Assembly: GCF_026625785.1 (NCBI RefSeq)
Contig: NZ_CP113063.1
Coordinates: 2,604,001 to 2,668,000 of the forward strand
Length of the DNA stretch: 64,000 nt
Source of the DNA: Gordonia sp. SL306
GTDB lineage: Bacteria > Actinomycetota > Actinomycetes > Mycobacteriales > Mycobacteriaceae
Direction of reading: 5' to 3'
Under the pieces are notes generated by a model that was given only the letters and a program-made list of their open reading frames with translations, was not told where the DNA came from and did no database searches. The position numbers and the translations under genes are program-made. Shown here piece by piece: positions 55,001 through 62,831 of this stretch. How positions within the stretch are numbered: the first letter of the stretch is position 1; each line of letters begins with the position of its first letter.

Positions 55001-55617
55001 CCATCAACGGTGTGGACAACCAGACGACGTTCCTGGCGAAGGTCGGTGTCTATGGTGCGCGTGGCATCAAGGCGCGTCAGGTTCTTCGAAAGCTGGAGAA
55101 CGTCGAGGCCAACACCAACGCGGACACGGTCCCGAGGGCCGTGTGGGATCAAGTTCGGACCATGCTGCGCGACAAGGGGATGACCCATCGCGATTTCGCT
55201 GCGGCGATGGGTTCACGATTCTGCGGTTCGACGATGTGGAAACACTCGCCGAGTAGGTCGCGCTTGGCGCGGGTCGCGCAGATCCTTCAGAGCGCAGACA
55301 TCGAGATGCTCGCCACCAACGATGTCTACTGGGACCGAATTGTCGAGATCGAAGGTCTAGGCGAGCAAGATGTGTTCGACGGTACCGTGCCGGGGACCCA
55401 CAACTTCATCGCCAATGGTCTGTCGCTGCACAATAGTCTCGAGCAGGATGCGGACATGGTGATCCTGCTACATCGACCCGACGCATTCGAACGTGACGAC
55501 CCGCGTGCAGGCGAGGCGGACATCATATTGGGTAAGCACCGAAACGGTCCAACCGCGACGATAACCGTTGCGCACCAACTGCATTTGAGCAAGTTCGTCG
55601 ATATGGCGCGGGGGTGA
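52093..55617 (+). CDS. dnaB: replicative DNA helicase DnaB with two inteins
   Basis: A 1174-residue precursor. After removal of two inteins it is a 473-residue replicative helicase. The N-terminal domain has GRQPPQDLAAEQSVLGGMLL and HTLISTVPTAANAGYYAEIV. The RecA-like domain is split at the Walker A lysine (RPGVGK, residues 241-246; continues STLAMDFLRS at 523) and again after VSDLRESG (residue 689; continues SLEQDADMVILLHRPD at 1115). The start VAVVDDRG matches mycobacterial DnaB. Activity depends on both splicing events, since intein 1 interrupts the P-loop. Confidence 0.96.
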   Translation: MAVVDDRGHDPGHLESVAGGRAGRGDDGVPAQDFGRQPPQDLAAEQSVLGGMLLSKDAIADVVEKLRSGDFYRPAHQAVYEAVLELYGKGEPADAVTVANELERAGELRRVGGAPYLHTLISTVPTAANAGYYAEIVAEKAILRRLVEAGTRIVQFGYAGADGQDVAEVVDRAQAEVYEVTERRTAEDYVPLEELLQPTMDEIDSIASRGGISLGVPTGFVDLDKITNGLHPGQMIIVAARPGVGKALALDTPLPTPTGWTTMGKVGVGDLLLDAQGTPTKVVAATEVMTERPCYEVEFNDGTILVADEQHQWVADIDGKRQTVTTDGMRAHVGCAVIRNTRPLELPRKRFAYGPYTVAALAGMAFNDPEIAMRIDAEGPVDVMTLMADLGGRIPFEYLRGSIAQRRALLAGLLDARATVDDDGWITVPAATRHMTAVVADLVAGLGYNYKRSVTGWLRVDADDDVFTVHHKAIRHKELRRRAGVRRLISVRPVDSVPVRCVQVDNDEHMYLAGEAMVPTHNSTLAMDFLRSCSITNHLTSAMFSLEMSKTEIVMRLLSAEAKVKLGDMRGGTMTDDDWTRLARRMGEISEAPLFIDDSPNLTMMEIRAKARRLKQRQDLKLVVVDYMQLMTSGKKVESRQQEVSEFSRQLKLLAKELEVPVVAISQLNRGPEQRTDKKPQVSDLRESGCLPASARILRADNGSEVTLGELMATGEKPLVWSLDQRMRMVKRRMVKVFPSGRKEVFRVRMASGRVIEATGNHPFQTVDGWIPLEQLAVDDRVAAPRWVPEPRDTGLMAEQELVMLAHMIGDGSCVKRQPIRYASVDEENLQAVEFAAGYFGVKAIRDDYPAARVTTLRLRAPYRLTHGKRNPIAAWLDDLGLFGLRSYEKFVPPVVFSLPTDQVALFLQHLWSTDGSVRWDEKAGQGRVYYATTSRRLADDIAQLLLRFGIYGRIVRTEKAGYRPCWHLTINGVDNQTTFLAKVGVYGARGIKARQVLRKLENVEANTNADTVPRAVWDQVRTMLRDKGMTHRDFAAAMGSRFCGSTMWKHSPSRSRLARVAQILQSADIEMLATNDVYWDRIVEIEGLGEQDVFDGTVPGTHNFIANGLSLHNSLEQDADMVILLHRPDAFERDDPRAGEADIILGKHRNGPTATITVAHQLHLSKFVDMARG
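52831..53658 (+). mobile_element. intein 1 in DnaB P-loop (class 3, degenerate endonuclease)
   Basis: The 276-residue intein begins with Ala (ALALDTPLPTPTGWTTMG), not Cys/Ser, and ends VPTHN before Ser. The WCT set of class 3 inteins is present: Trp in EQHQWVAD, Cys in VRCVQVDN and Thr in PTHN. Splicing should therefore start from the block F cysteine. The homing-endonuclease region is short. The first LAGLIDADG copy reads LAGMAFNDP, and the second reads LAGLLDARA with the catalytic Asp changed to Arg, so the nuclease is probably dead. Confidence 0.9.
54160..55434 (+). mobile_element. intein 2 in DnaB (class 1, LAGLIDADG endonuclease)
   Basis: The 425-residue intein starts with Cys (CLPASARILRADNGSEVTLG) and ends SLHN before Ser, at the same site as the Synechocystis DnaB intein (RESG / S-EQD). 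Block B TGNHPF and block F VPGTHNFIANG are intact. Both LAGLIDADG motifs look complete (LAHMIGDGS and LQHLWSTDGS). A helix-turn-helix-like part (RDKGMTHRDFAAAMGSRFCG) follows, typical of these inteins. Codon use looks looser than in the flanking extein (more T/A-ending codons), suggesting later arrival. Confidence 0.92.
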
Positions 55618-55660
55618 GTCCTTTCACGCGTGGGTTATCGGGCGGGCACGTATCAGCTTA

Positions 55661-55706
55661 CGAAGGCGCGATTCTCTGAAGTCTTTTGACAGACCGCGCG
55701 CCTTCG
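55661..55706 (+). terminator. possible dnaB terminator
   Basis: CGAAGGCGCG (55661-55670) pairs with CGCGCCTTCG (55697-55706) around a 26-base loop containing CTTTTGA, 44 bases after the dnaB stop. No gene is visible between here and 55900. Confidence 0.45.
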
Positions 55707-55899
55707 CCGGAGCCGTCGACGACGTCCTCGGAACGCATGGGCAATCACGTCAGCCCAAGTCGCCATGTCGGTTGCCGATCGAGCCGACTCATAGATCGGA
55801 TATTGGGTAGGCGGCGTCCACTGGATGTGCCGTCTGTCTCGACCTCACTGATCCGTCGCTCTCCGGAATCAATCGGTCGCGGAGCCTGTTGGTCCCGAT

Positions 55900-56835
55900 A
55901 TGCGAGCAATCACGTATGACCGCTTCGGCGGCTCCGATGTCCTGACGCTCACGGATCTGCCCACGCCCAAGGTGGGTCCCGACTCCGTCCTTGTGCGCGT
56001 CCGCGCCTCGAGCGTCAACCCGGTCGACTGGAAGGTCCGCGAGGGGTATCTCGCCGAGATCCTGGATACCGTGTTCCCGGTCGTTCCGGGTTGGGATGTC
56101 GCTGGGGTGGTCGAGCAGGTCGGCTTGGACACACCCGAGTTCCAGGTGGGCGACGAGGTGTTCGGCTACGTCCGGAAAGACGTCGTCGGTGGGGAAGTGG
56201 CTGGCGGAACGCTGGCCGAGTTCGTCGCGGCGCCGGTGCGCACACTCGCGCACAAGCCGGCCGGGTGGTCGTTCGAGGAAGCTGCGGCCACTCCGCTCGC
56301 CGGGCTCACTGCTTTCCAGACGATTCGCCGGGCGGCCCTGCAATCAGGCCACACGGTGCTGGTCCATGCCGCCGCGGGCGGTGTCGGATCGTTCGCGGTG
56401 CAGATCGCACGGTCGCTCGGCGCGCGGGTGATCGGCACGGCATCGGAAGCCAATCATGACTACCTCCGAACTCTTGGCGCCGAGCCTGTGACCTACGGAG
56501 AGGGACTGATCGACCGCGTACGCGCGCTCGAACCGGAGGGTGTGGACGTCATCCTCGACTACGTGGGTGGTGACGCGCTCGACTCGGTGCCGGACCTCCT
56601 GCGCGACGGTGGCACAGTTGCCTCCATCACGGATGCACGGGCACGCGATGAGTTCGGCGGGCAGTACGTCTGGGTGCGGCCCGACGCCGCAGACCTTGCC
56701 GAGCTCGCCCGGCTCGGCGAGGCAGGCGAGCTGAAGCCGGAGATCGCCGAGGTGTTCGACCTGGCCGACGCTGCGGGTGCGCACGAGCGCAGCCAGTCCG
56801 GCCACGTGCGTGGCAAGGTCGTCGTTCGCGTCTGA
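55900..56835 (+). CDS. NADPH-dependent quinone oxidoreductase-type MDR enzyme
   Basis: A 311-residue zinc-free medium-chain reductase. The GroES-like domain shows ASSVNPVDWKVREGYLAEIL and VVPGWDVAGVVEQVG. The nucleotide-binding domain has LVHAAAGGVGSFAVQIARSL, and EGVDVILDYVGGDALDSVPD closes the family pattern. There are no zinc-ligand cysteines. The substrate is probably a quinone or an enone; it cannot be fixed from sequence. Confidence 0.92.
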   Translation: MRAITYDRFGGSDVLTLTDLPTPKVGPDSVLVRVRASSVNPVDWKVREGYLAEILDTVFPVVPGWDVAGVVEQVGLDTPEFQVGDEVFGYVRKDVVGGEVAGGTLAEFVAAPVRTLAHKPAGWSFEEAAATPLAGLTAFQTIRRAALQSGHTVLVHAAAGGVGSFAVQIARSLGARVIGTASEANHDYLRTLGAEPVTYGEGLIDRVRALEPEGVDVILDYVGGDALDSVPDLLRDGGTVASITDARARDEFGGQYVWVRPDAADLAELARLGEAGELKPEIAEVFDLADAAGAHERSQSGHVRGKVVVRV

Positions 56836-56954
56836 CGTCGATGCGCCCATCGAATCGGAACGTCGAAGATCCGGTGCGCGGGTGATACCCGCGTACCGGA
56901 CCTTCGATCTCTCAGGCGTTTGCCGCCAGCATGAGGCGACGACGAAGCAGCGAG

Positions 56955-57191
56955 CTATTCCTGTTCGCTCCGCTGGCGTTCCTCGTCAACGCGAGCCTCG
57001 GCGCGAGCCTTCTCCGCTTCGGCTTCCTTTTCAGCGGCAGTCCGTTGGGATTCTGCCTTGTCTTGTTGCGCTTGGCCTTCGCGCGTCATCGAATCCTGCC
57101 CGGTGACCGCGCCGACGGCTTCCTTGGCCTTGCCCTTCGCGTCTTCGACGACGCCCTTGATTCCCTCGGCGGGGCCGCTGTTCTCACTCAT
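56955..57191 (-). CDS. small CsbD-like hydrophilic protein (microaggregate-binding type)
   Basis: A 78-residue charged protein. The first half (EGIKGVVEDAKGKAKEAVGA, TGQDSMTREGQAQQDKA) is CsbD-like. The second half is an Ala/Glu/Lys/Arg helix (KEAEAEKARAEARVDEERQR). I recall the name microaggregate-binding protein for similar sequences in mycobacteria and Gordonia, but the role is unclear. It is the third stress-type small protein in the window. Confidence 0.75.
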   Translation of the reverse strand: MSENSGPAEGIKGVVEDAKGKAKEAVGAVTGQDSMTREGQAQQDKAESQRTAAEKEAEAEKARAEARVDEERQRSEQE

Positions 57192-57545
57192 GAATGCACT
57201 CCTTGCAGTAGCTGGTCACTCGTCGAAGGGCTCAACACCCTTGGAGTCGAGATACCCGACTCGCCACGCCGTCAAACCTGACACCGCGGTTTCTTGCGAA
57301 GGATCGGGTCGTGTCAGCGAACACGTCCAGCGGGAAGTGGCGTCAGCGGGCCGGTGGGTGATGCCGGTCAGCGCCGGGATGGGACAGAGATGAGCCTGTC
57401 CGCCTGTGGGCCAAACCAGTCTTCCATTGAGCCCTATACCCCGAAATGGGTTGTTGAACAGCTCTGTTCATAGATCGCACTGGTCAGTCGACCCGGCTCG
57501 CGACCTCGAGTCCGGCGCTCCTGCGGGGATGACTCCGAGGTCCGC
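57192..57545. other. 354-base gap without a gene
   Basis: I see no supported gene here. It must hold the promoter of the CsbD-like gene and the 3' end region of the Lsr2 gene. TGAACAGCTCTGTTCA (57455 region) is an inverted repeat of unknown meaning. Confidence 0.5.
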
Positions 57546-57929
57546 TCAGTGCGCGGCCTCGTAGGCTTCGACGATCTTGGCCGGCACCCGACCGCGACCG
57601 GAGACCTCGTAACCGTTGTCGATCGCCCATTCGCGGATGGTGCGCGTCTGTTCTGATGCGACTGGTGCCGGGGCCGGGGTCGTATCGACGGATGCGCGGA
57701 CGGGTCTGGTCGCCGCTCTGCCGTTGCGCTGCATCTTGTCTGCCTTGGCGATGTATTTGCCCATGTCCCGCTCGAACTTGGCGACGCTGGCCGTGCGCAG
57801 GTCCATGCCATATCTGACCGGTTGGCGCCCCGGCAGTTTGACCTCGAACTCGACGCGGTTGAGATCGTCCGCATCGATCGGCTTGCCATCGAGGTCATCA
57901 ATGAACTCCACGCGTTCTACTTTGGCCAT
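57546..57929 (-). CDS. lsr2: Lsr2 family nucleoid-associated protein
   Basis: A 127-residue xenogeneic silencer that binds A/T-rich DNA in the minor groove and bridges it. The N-terminal oligomerisation domain is VERVEFIDDLDGKPIDADDL to VRYGMDLRTASVAKFERDMG. The C-terminal DNA-binding domain holds REWAIDNGYEVSGRGRVPAK, with the RGR hook. A basic, proline-rich linker joins them. It may be one of several Lsr2 copies in the genome. Confidence 0.93.
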   Translation of the reverse strand: MAKVERVEFIDDLDGKPIDADDLNRVEFEVKLPGRQPVRYGMDLRTASVAKFERDMGKYIAKADKMQRNGRAATRPVRASVDTTPAPAPVASEQTRTIREWAIDNGYEVSGRGRVPAKIVEAYEAAH

Positions 57930-58050
57930 GACTCACCAATCGTCGATATCTGCGGTTGCCGGGTGTTGAGCCTCTACACCCTACTAAAGAGCTCCCGGAT
58001 TCCCGCTTTCACATTGTTGCGTGAACACACAAATCATTCGCGGGAGGCAT

Positions 58051-58953
58051 TCATTCGTGGGTCAGCACGCGTGCGATCACATCCGCGAGTTGTAGCGGTG
58101 CGTCACTCTGTACCGAGTGCCCGGCGTCCTCGATCGTGACGATGTCGGTGGGCCCGGGTCGCGCCCGAAAGCGTTCTGCGTCTTCATCGGTGGTGAAGGG
58201 GGACCGGCCACCACGGACCAGCGTCATGGGTGCTGTGGTCGCGCCGAGGTGATCCCAGATCGGTTGCGCCGCTGGAGCTTCCCGGAATCGGTCGTACCGC
58301 CACACCCAGCGTCCGTCCGCGCGCCGGCGGGTGTTGTGGATGACGCCGCGACGGATCGATGGCAGCGGCCGGGTGGGTGCGGCCGCGGCGGTGAGTTCGA
58401 TGATCTCGTCGAGACTGTCGAACTCCTGCGGGCCTTCGATCAAGGCCACCGTGCCGCGTGCCTCCTTTTCGAGTTCGGCTGCACGGTGCGGGGATTCGGG
58501 TGTGACGTCGACGATGACGGCCTGTGGCACCAGGTCTGGGGCCGTGGCGGCGAGGCTGATGGCGGTGAGTCCGCCGAGTGACATGCCGACGATCACTTCG
58601 GCATCGGGAGCCAGCTTCGCGATGACCGGCGCGACTGCTCGGGCGTTCGGTGCCGGCGTGTAGTCGCCGTCGGCACGCCAGGAGGAGTGGCCATGGCCGG
58701 GAAGGTCGATCGCGATCGAAGGTATTCCGAGCGCCAGGAGAACGCTGTCCCAGGTGTGCGCATTCTGCCCGCCACCGTGCAGGAACACTGCGCGCGGACT
58801 CGACGAACCCCAGACGAGCGCGCTCACGCCGTGCTCGTCGACCGTCGTGTCTGCGCGCGTGACACCCGGGATGGGGACCCGTAAACCGAGTTCGTCGGCG
58901 GCTTCTCCCAGGAGGCTGAACTCGTCATCCACCGGTTCACTGTATCGACTCAC
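58051..58953 (-). CDS. alpha/beta hydrolase
   Basis: A 300-residue alpha/beta-hydrolase. The oxyanion region is AVFLHGGGQNAHTWDSVLLA and the nucleophile elbow is VGMSLGGLTA (Ser). An acidic residue lies in the later strands, and the catalytic His is in IEDAGHSVQSDAP. There is no signal peptide. Substrate unknown. It starts with GTG, divergent from the SRPBCC gene. Confidence 0.9.
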   Translation of the reverse strand: MSRYSEPVDDEFSLLGEAADELGLRVPIPGVTRADTTVDEHGVSALVWGSSSPRAVFLHGGGQNAHTWDSVLLALGIPSIAIDLPGHGHSSWRADGDYTPAPNARAVAPVIAKLAPDAEVIVGMSLGGLTAISLAATAPDLVPQAVIVDVTPESPHRAAELEKEARGTVALIEGPQEFDSLDEIIELTAAAAPTRPLPSIRRGVIHNTRRRADGRWVWRYDRFREAPAAQPIWDHLGATTAPMTLVRGGRSPFTTDEDAERFRARPGPTDIVTIEDAGHSVQSDAPLQLADVIARVLTHE

Positions 58954-58981
58954 ATCGACACTTCGGACGGACGCCGGAGCG

Positions 58982-58994
58982 TAGATTTGGAATC
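58982..58994 (+). promoter_or_regulatory. -10 element for leaderless SRPBCC transcript
   Basis: TAGATT at 58982-58987, then seven bases, then ATG 58995. Confidence 0.5.
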
Positions 58995-59462
58995 ATGGCA
59001 GACACAATCGTCACAACCGTCGACTCCGGCCCCCACAAGGTGTCGCGCCGGGTGGTCGTGAACGCCCCCGCCGCCGACATCTTCGGCCTGGTCGCGAACC
59101 CGCATCGGCATCCCGAACTGGATGGATCGGGCACTGTGCGCGACACCCCGGTGACCGGGCCCGACGTCCTGAGTCTTGGTGCTAGGTTCGGCGTGGGCAT
59201 GAAGCAGTTCGGCGTCCCGTACAAGATCACCTCCACCGTGACCGACTTCGACGACGGCAAGGTAGTCGAGTGGCAGCACCCGATGGGACACCGGTGGCGG
59301 TGGGAACTGAACGAGACGTCGCCGACCACGACCGAGGTCACGGAGACCTTCGACTACTCGACGATCAAGGTGCCCAAGATCATCGAGATGCTCGGCTACG
59401 ACAAGAAGAACGGCGCAGGTATCGAGAGCACGCTTCGGGGCCTGGCAGCACGCTTCGCCTGA
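58995..59462 (+). CDS. SRPBCC/polyketide-cyclase-like protein
   Basis: A 155-residue START-like protein: SRRVVVNAPAADIFGLVANP, HPELDGSGTVRDTPVTGPDV, VVEWQHPMGHRWRWELNETS and TEVTETFDYSTIKVPKIIEM. The ligand is unknown. The leaderless layout supports the start. It converges with the SHOCT-domain gene. Confidence 0.88.
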   Translation: MADTIVTTVDSGPHKVSRRVVVNAPAADIFGLVANPHRHPELDGSGTVRDTPVTGPDVLSLGARFGVGMKQFGVPYKITSTVTDFDDGKVVEWQHPMGHRWRWELNETSPTTTEVTETFDYSTIKVPKIIEMLGYDKKNGAGIESTLRGLAARFA

Positions 59463-59475
59463 GGGCCGACTGCGT

Positions 59476-60267
59476 TCAGAGCCGCGACAACAACTCTGCC
59501 TTCTTCGTCGCGAACTCCTCATCGGACAGAATTCCGCGCTGATGCAGTCCTGCCAGTGATTCGATCGCCGAGATGATCGCGGCGGCGTCGTCGGATGGGG
59601 CCGCCATGACCGGTTCGGACTGCGGCGGTGCGGACTGCGGCGGTGCCTGATCGCGCAGGTCCTGCGGGGCAGGCGCGGCAACGGGCGTTTCGGCCACCTG
59701 CCGGCTCCCCAGCTCTGGCAGGCCCGACACATCGAAGGTGCCCAACTGGCTCGTGAAGGTCACCGATCCGTAGGTGCTGCCGCCCTGCTGCTGTTGGACA
59801 CCGCCGATGTGATGCTCGCCCGTATCGAAAACCCTTGTGACACCGTTGACTTGGATCGCGAGTCGCCTGGTGCTGGGGAAGATCGCGTAGCGGGCGTCGT
59901 TCTGCCCGCCGGACGAGCTCGGGATGCCGAGATCACCCGGCCACCAGTTGTTCGCGGTGAACTGGCCCTGCGGGGACGCGGAGGTGGTCGGGAACACGGT
60001 CGTGGTGGCCAGCAGCTGCGACAGATCGCCACACAGCGCATCGACGCGAGCCTTGAGCGCGTTGTCGAACATGTTGCCGACCATCGTCATGCCGCCGCGC
60101 ATCCATTGTCCGGAGCCGCCGAGTTCGGGGATGGAGAACTGGGCCATCGTGCCGCCGCCGTTGTTCACCGCGAGCAACATGGCCAGCACCGCCTCGCGGG
60201 AGAGCCCGTGACGTTGCGCGATGTCGGCGATGGCGCTCTCGGCTTCGGGGGTGACCGATGCATTCAT
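59476..60267 (-). CDS. SHOCT-domain protein
   Basis: A 263-residue soluble protein that ends in a SHOCT motif (LAGLHQRGILSDEEFATKKAEL), a short domain that often marks oligomerising or membrane-linked proteins. The N-terminal part is a helical region (ESAIADIAQRHGLSREAVLA) and a Gly-rich segment. The middle (GQFTANNWWPGDLGIPSSSG, TRRLAIQVNGVTRVFDTGEH) looks strand rich. Function unknown. Confidence 0.85.
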   Translation of the reverse strand: MNASVTPEAESAIADIAQRHGLSREAVLAMLLAVNNGGGTMAQFSIPELGGSGQWMRGGMTMVGNMFDNALKARVDALCGDLSQLLATTTVFPTTSASPQGQFTANNWWPGDLGIPSSSGGQNDARYAIFPSTRRLAIQVNGVTRVFDTGEHHIGGVQQQQGGSTYGSVTFTSQLGTFDVSGLPELGSRQVAETPVAAPAPQDLRDQAPPQSAPPQSEPVMAAPSDDAAAIISAIESLAGLHQRGILSDEEFATKKAELLSRL

Positions 60268-60335
60268 GGTGTGTCTTTCGTTGTCAGGTGTCGGTCACGA
60301 GCGTACCCAACCTGCGGGAATGTCGTCCGCCGCGA

Positions 60336-61445
60336 TCAGAACCGCTGGGCGATCCACGCGTCGATGAGATCGGCGACGTCGTCGCGGCCGTTGTTCCCCT
60401 GGAAGTAGTGGTCGGTGTCGAACTCGTGGAACGTCTTGTCCGTTGCGCCCAGGCCATCGCGGATCGCGACGGCGTCACTGGGGAACACTCCGGTGTCGCG
60501 ATCGGCGTTCACCACCAGGGAGGGCACCGTGATCCGCGGCAGGTGGGTGTGGGCGCGGGTGTGCGAATCCTCGAGACTCCACAGCGACAGCCACGTCCGC
60601 AACGTGGTGGCCGAGGCGATCCCGAACACGGATTTGTTGGCGCGCTCCGGTGTTCCGGCATAACACCGGTTCGGCTCCCGCTTCGTCGGTTCCAGGGTCG
60701 GATCCACCATGCGTGGGTCGGCCCAGGTCCGGGCCACCGAGAAGGGGCGGTCGTGGTATCCCGCCGCTGCCAGTCGTGCGAGTTCGTCCTTGACCCATCG
60801 GGTGATCTTGTGGTTACGCGCGGACTGCGCCTCGCGGTATCGCTCGACGAACTCGGTCGAATACGACGGCCCGTTGTCCGGATTGAACAGGTCGAGCGTG
60901 GGATCGGTCGCCAGGGGATCGTTCTCGTCGACGACGGAACCATCCATCCATGCGGTCAGCACGTCCGGCCGGCCGAGGTGGGCCGCGCTCGAGATGTACC
61001 CGTCGGCGGCGGGGAGATCCTCGACGCCGCGGGCGAGTCGTGAGCCCGCGACAGCTGTGATGGATGGCTGCGACGCCTGCGACTGATAGGCCGCCATCAG
61101 CGATCCGCCACCCGAGTTACCCAGCAGCACAACGGTGTCCACGCCTGCCTCTTCGCGCAACCAGCGCACACCGACACCGATCTCGACCAGGGCATGGTCG
61201 AGCAGGAAATGTGCTTCATCTCCCCGGAACCGGGTGTTCCAGCCCAGGAACCCGTAGCCTCGCCGCGCCAGATACTCGGCGAGGTAATGCTCGGAGAAAT
61301 CGATCTGATAATGCGTCGCCATCACGGCAATACGCGGCTTGCGTTGTGACGGAGTGTGATACAGGCCCTGGCACGGATGTCCGCCCGCGCCTGCGCGACC
61401 GACGGTTGGGGATTCGAGACCGACAAACGTTTGCTCGATGGGCAC
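60336..61445 (-). CDS. alpha/beta hydrolase, TetR-controlled
   Basis: A 369-residue hydrolase with the nucleophile elbow VVLLGNSGGGSLMAAY and the conserved HYQIDFSEHYLAEYLARRGY region. A probable catalytic His lies in the final strand-loop (HEFDTDHYFQGNNG). The GTG start is preceded by AGGAGAG, which abuts the 36-bp palindrome at 61456-61491, so transcription is likely blocked by the nearby TetR protein. The substrate may be an ester or thioester tied to the ligase/VOC cluster. Confidence 0.87.
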   Translation of the reverse strand: MPIEQTFVGLESPTVGRAGAGGHPCQGLYHTPSQRKPRIAVMATHYQIDFSEHYLAEYLARRGYGFLGWNTRFRGDEAHFLLDHALVEIGVGVRWLREEAGVDTVVLLGNSGGGSLMAAYQSQASQPSITAVAGSRLARGVEDLPAADGYISSAAHLGRPDVLTAWMDGSVVDENDPLATDPTLDLFNPDNGPSYSTEFVERYREAQSARNHKITRWVKDELARLAAAGYHDRPFSVARTWADPRMVDPTLEPTKREPNRCYAGTPERANKSVFGIASATTLRTWLSLWSLEDSHTRAHTHLPRITVPSLVVNADRDTGVFPSDAVAIRDGLGATDKTFHEFDTDHYFQGNNGRDDVADLIDAWIAQRF

Positions 61446-61455
61446 GGCAACTCTC

Positions 61456-61491
61456 CTAGGATACGAATCTGATGTCAGATTCGTATCCTAG
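61456..61491. promoter_or_regulatory. perfect palindromic operator (TetR) upstream of hydrolase gene
   Basis: CTAGGATACGAATCTGA and its exact complement TCAGATTCGTATCCTAG flank a central TG (17+2+17). It ends 10 bases before the hydrolase start codon and lies between that gene and tetR. Confidence 0.85.
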
Positions 61492-61523
61492 CCGGTTCGA
61501 CGGTGAGCGTCGAGACCCGGATC

Positions 61524-62165
61524 TCACGCGGACTCGGGTTTCCAGTAGACGGCGTGGTACCAGGCGTCGGCGAGAGTGCTGATGCACCGTTCGTCGTCGA
61601 CATCCGCTGCGCGGCCGTTCGCGAGGCTGTCGTAACAGAACATGTTCAACATCGACACGATCGCGCGCGCGGTGAGCTCCGCATCGACGCCCGGGCAGTA
61701 GCCGTCGGTCTGTGCACGTCCGATTGCCCGGGCGATCACCGTGATCAGTTCTCCACACAGGGAGTCCCACACGCGCGCGAACTCGTCGTTGACCATCGCG
61801 AGCTGGAAGACGCCCACCATCTCGGCGAGTCGGTCGCGGTAGGTCTCCCAGTGGGCCCGGACCGACGCGACGATCTGCTCGTACTGATCAGGGTGGGAGT
61901 CGTGGATCGCCTGCTCGACTCGGTTGCGGGCCTCTTGCTGGAACTCGCGTGCCCAGTGTTCGAGCAGCGCGTCTTTCGAGTCGTAGTAGTTGTAGAAGGA
62001 CGCCGGCGACTTTCCGGCCTCGCCGACGATGTCGGCGACCGTCGTCTTCAGGAAGCCTTTCTCCGCGATCACCTTGCGGGCAGCCGTGTGGATTGCCTCG
62101 AGGGTCTCGCGGCCGCGCTTGGTCGGCCGGGTCTGCTGTGGTGCCACGGCTTCATTCTGGTCCAT
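61524..62165 (-). CDS. TetR family transcriptional regulator
   Basis: A 213-residue repressor. The HTH is RETLEAIHTAARKVIAEKGF ... TTVADIVGEAGKSPASFYNY YDSK, followed by an all-helical ligand domain of about 150 residues. It sits between two copies of a palindrome, both of which it probably binds. The acyl-CoA ligase and VOC genes suggest an acyl-CoA or aromatic ligand as inducer (inference). Confidence 0.92.
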   Translation of the reverse strand: MDQNEAVAPQQTRPTKRGRETLEAIHTAARKVIAEKGFLKTTVADIVGEAGKSPASFYNYYDSKDALLEHWAREFQQEARNRVEQAIHDSHPDQYEQIVASVRAHWETYRDRLAEMVGVFQLAMVNDEFARVWDSLCGELITVIARAIGRAQTDGYCPGVDAELTARAIVSMLNMFCYDSLANGRAADVDDERCISTLADAWYHAVYWKPESA

Positions 62166-62198
62166 CGGGTGCTCCGGGAGTCGAGTGCGGCCTATTCA

Positions 62199-62232
62199 CA
62201 GGATACGAATCTGATGTTACATTCGTTTCCTG
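62199..62232. promoter_or_regulatory. second TetR operator copy, between tetR and VOC gene
   Basis: CAGGATACGAATCTGA - TG - TTACATTCGTTTCCTG: the left half equals the first operator, and the right half matches at 13 of 16 positions. It lies in the divergent promoter region of tetR and the VOC gene. Confidence 0.82.
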
Positions 62233-62251
62233 TCCACGGAGGAGAAACGAC

Positions 62252-62815
62252 ATGACAGACAATCCGAGATTCGACGTCCGCGGTTTCAACCACGTCGCGC
62301 TGGTGTGCTCCGACATGCAGCGCACGGTCGACTTCTACAGCAATGTGCTCGGTTTCGAACTGGTCAAGACGGTGGAGTTGCCGGGCGGAATGGGCCAGCA
62401 CTTCTTCTTCGATGCCGGCAACGGCAATTCGCTGGCGTTCTTCTGGTTCGTCGATGCCCAGGACGGAGTGCCGGGCATCTCCGCTCCCGAGGAGAAGCCG
62501 GGATTCGGCGAGTGGATCAGTGCGGTGAGCTCGCTGAACCACATTGCGTTCGACGTGCCTGCCGACCGGTTCGAGGAATATCGTCGTTCGCTCAAGACGG
62601 CGGGTGTCCGGGTGGGGCCGATCGTCAACCACGACGACAGCCCCAGCCAGATCGCCACCGAGATGCACGACGGCGTCTATGTGCGGTCGTTCTATTTCCA
62701 GGACCCTGACGGAATCCTCCTGGAGTTCGCCTGCTGGCTGCGGACTTTCGGCCCACACGACGTCGAGCATGCGCCACGGACCGCGGCGGAGCGTCGTCGC
62801 CAGATCAACGCCTGA
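62252..62815 (+). CDS. VOC family protein (glyoxalase/extradiol dioxygenase fold)
   Basis: A 187-residue vicinal-oxygen-chelate protein with two beta-alpha-beta3 modules. It shows FNHVALVCSDMQRTVDFYSN (metal His), SLNHIAFDVPADRFEEY (second His) and DPDGILLEFACWLRTF (metal Glu), so a metal site is present. Whether it is an extradiol dioxygenase, isomerase or lyase cannot be told. The ATG has GGAGGAG upstream. It is the first gene of the operon with the ligase. Confidence 0.9.
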   Translation: MTDNPRFDVRGFNHVALVCSDMQRTVDFYSNVLGFELVKTVELPGGMGQHFFFDAGNGNSLAFFWFVDAQDGVPGISAPEEKPGFGEWISAVSSLNHIAFDVPADRFEEYRRSLKTAGVRVGPIVNHDDSPSQIATEMHDGVYVRSFYFQDPDGILLEFACWLRTFGPHDVEHAPRTAAERRRQINA

Positions 62816-62831
62816 CCCGGGGTAGGCCACC

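Noticed and set aside
52831-55434. Reading dnaB as interrupted by frameshift or IS element
   Set aside because: The frame is continuous and both inserts have full intein splice-junction motifs.
57452-57470. TGAACAGCTCTGTTCA as a LexA/SOS box
   Set aside because: Actinobacterial SOS boxes have GAAC and GTTC four bases apart; here they are six apart, and no repair gene follows.
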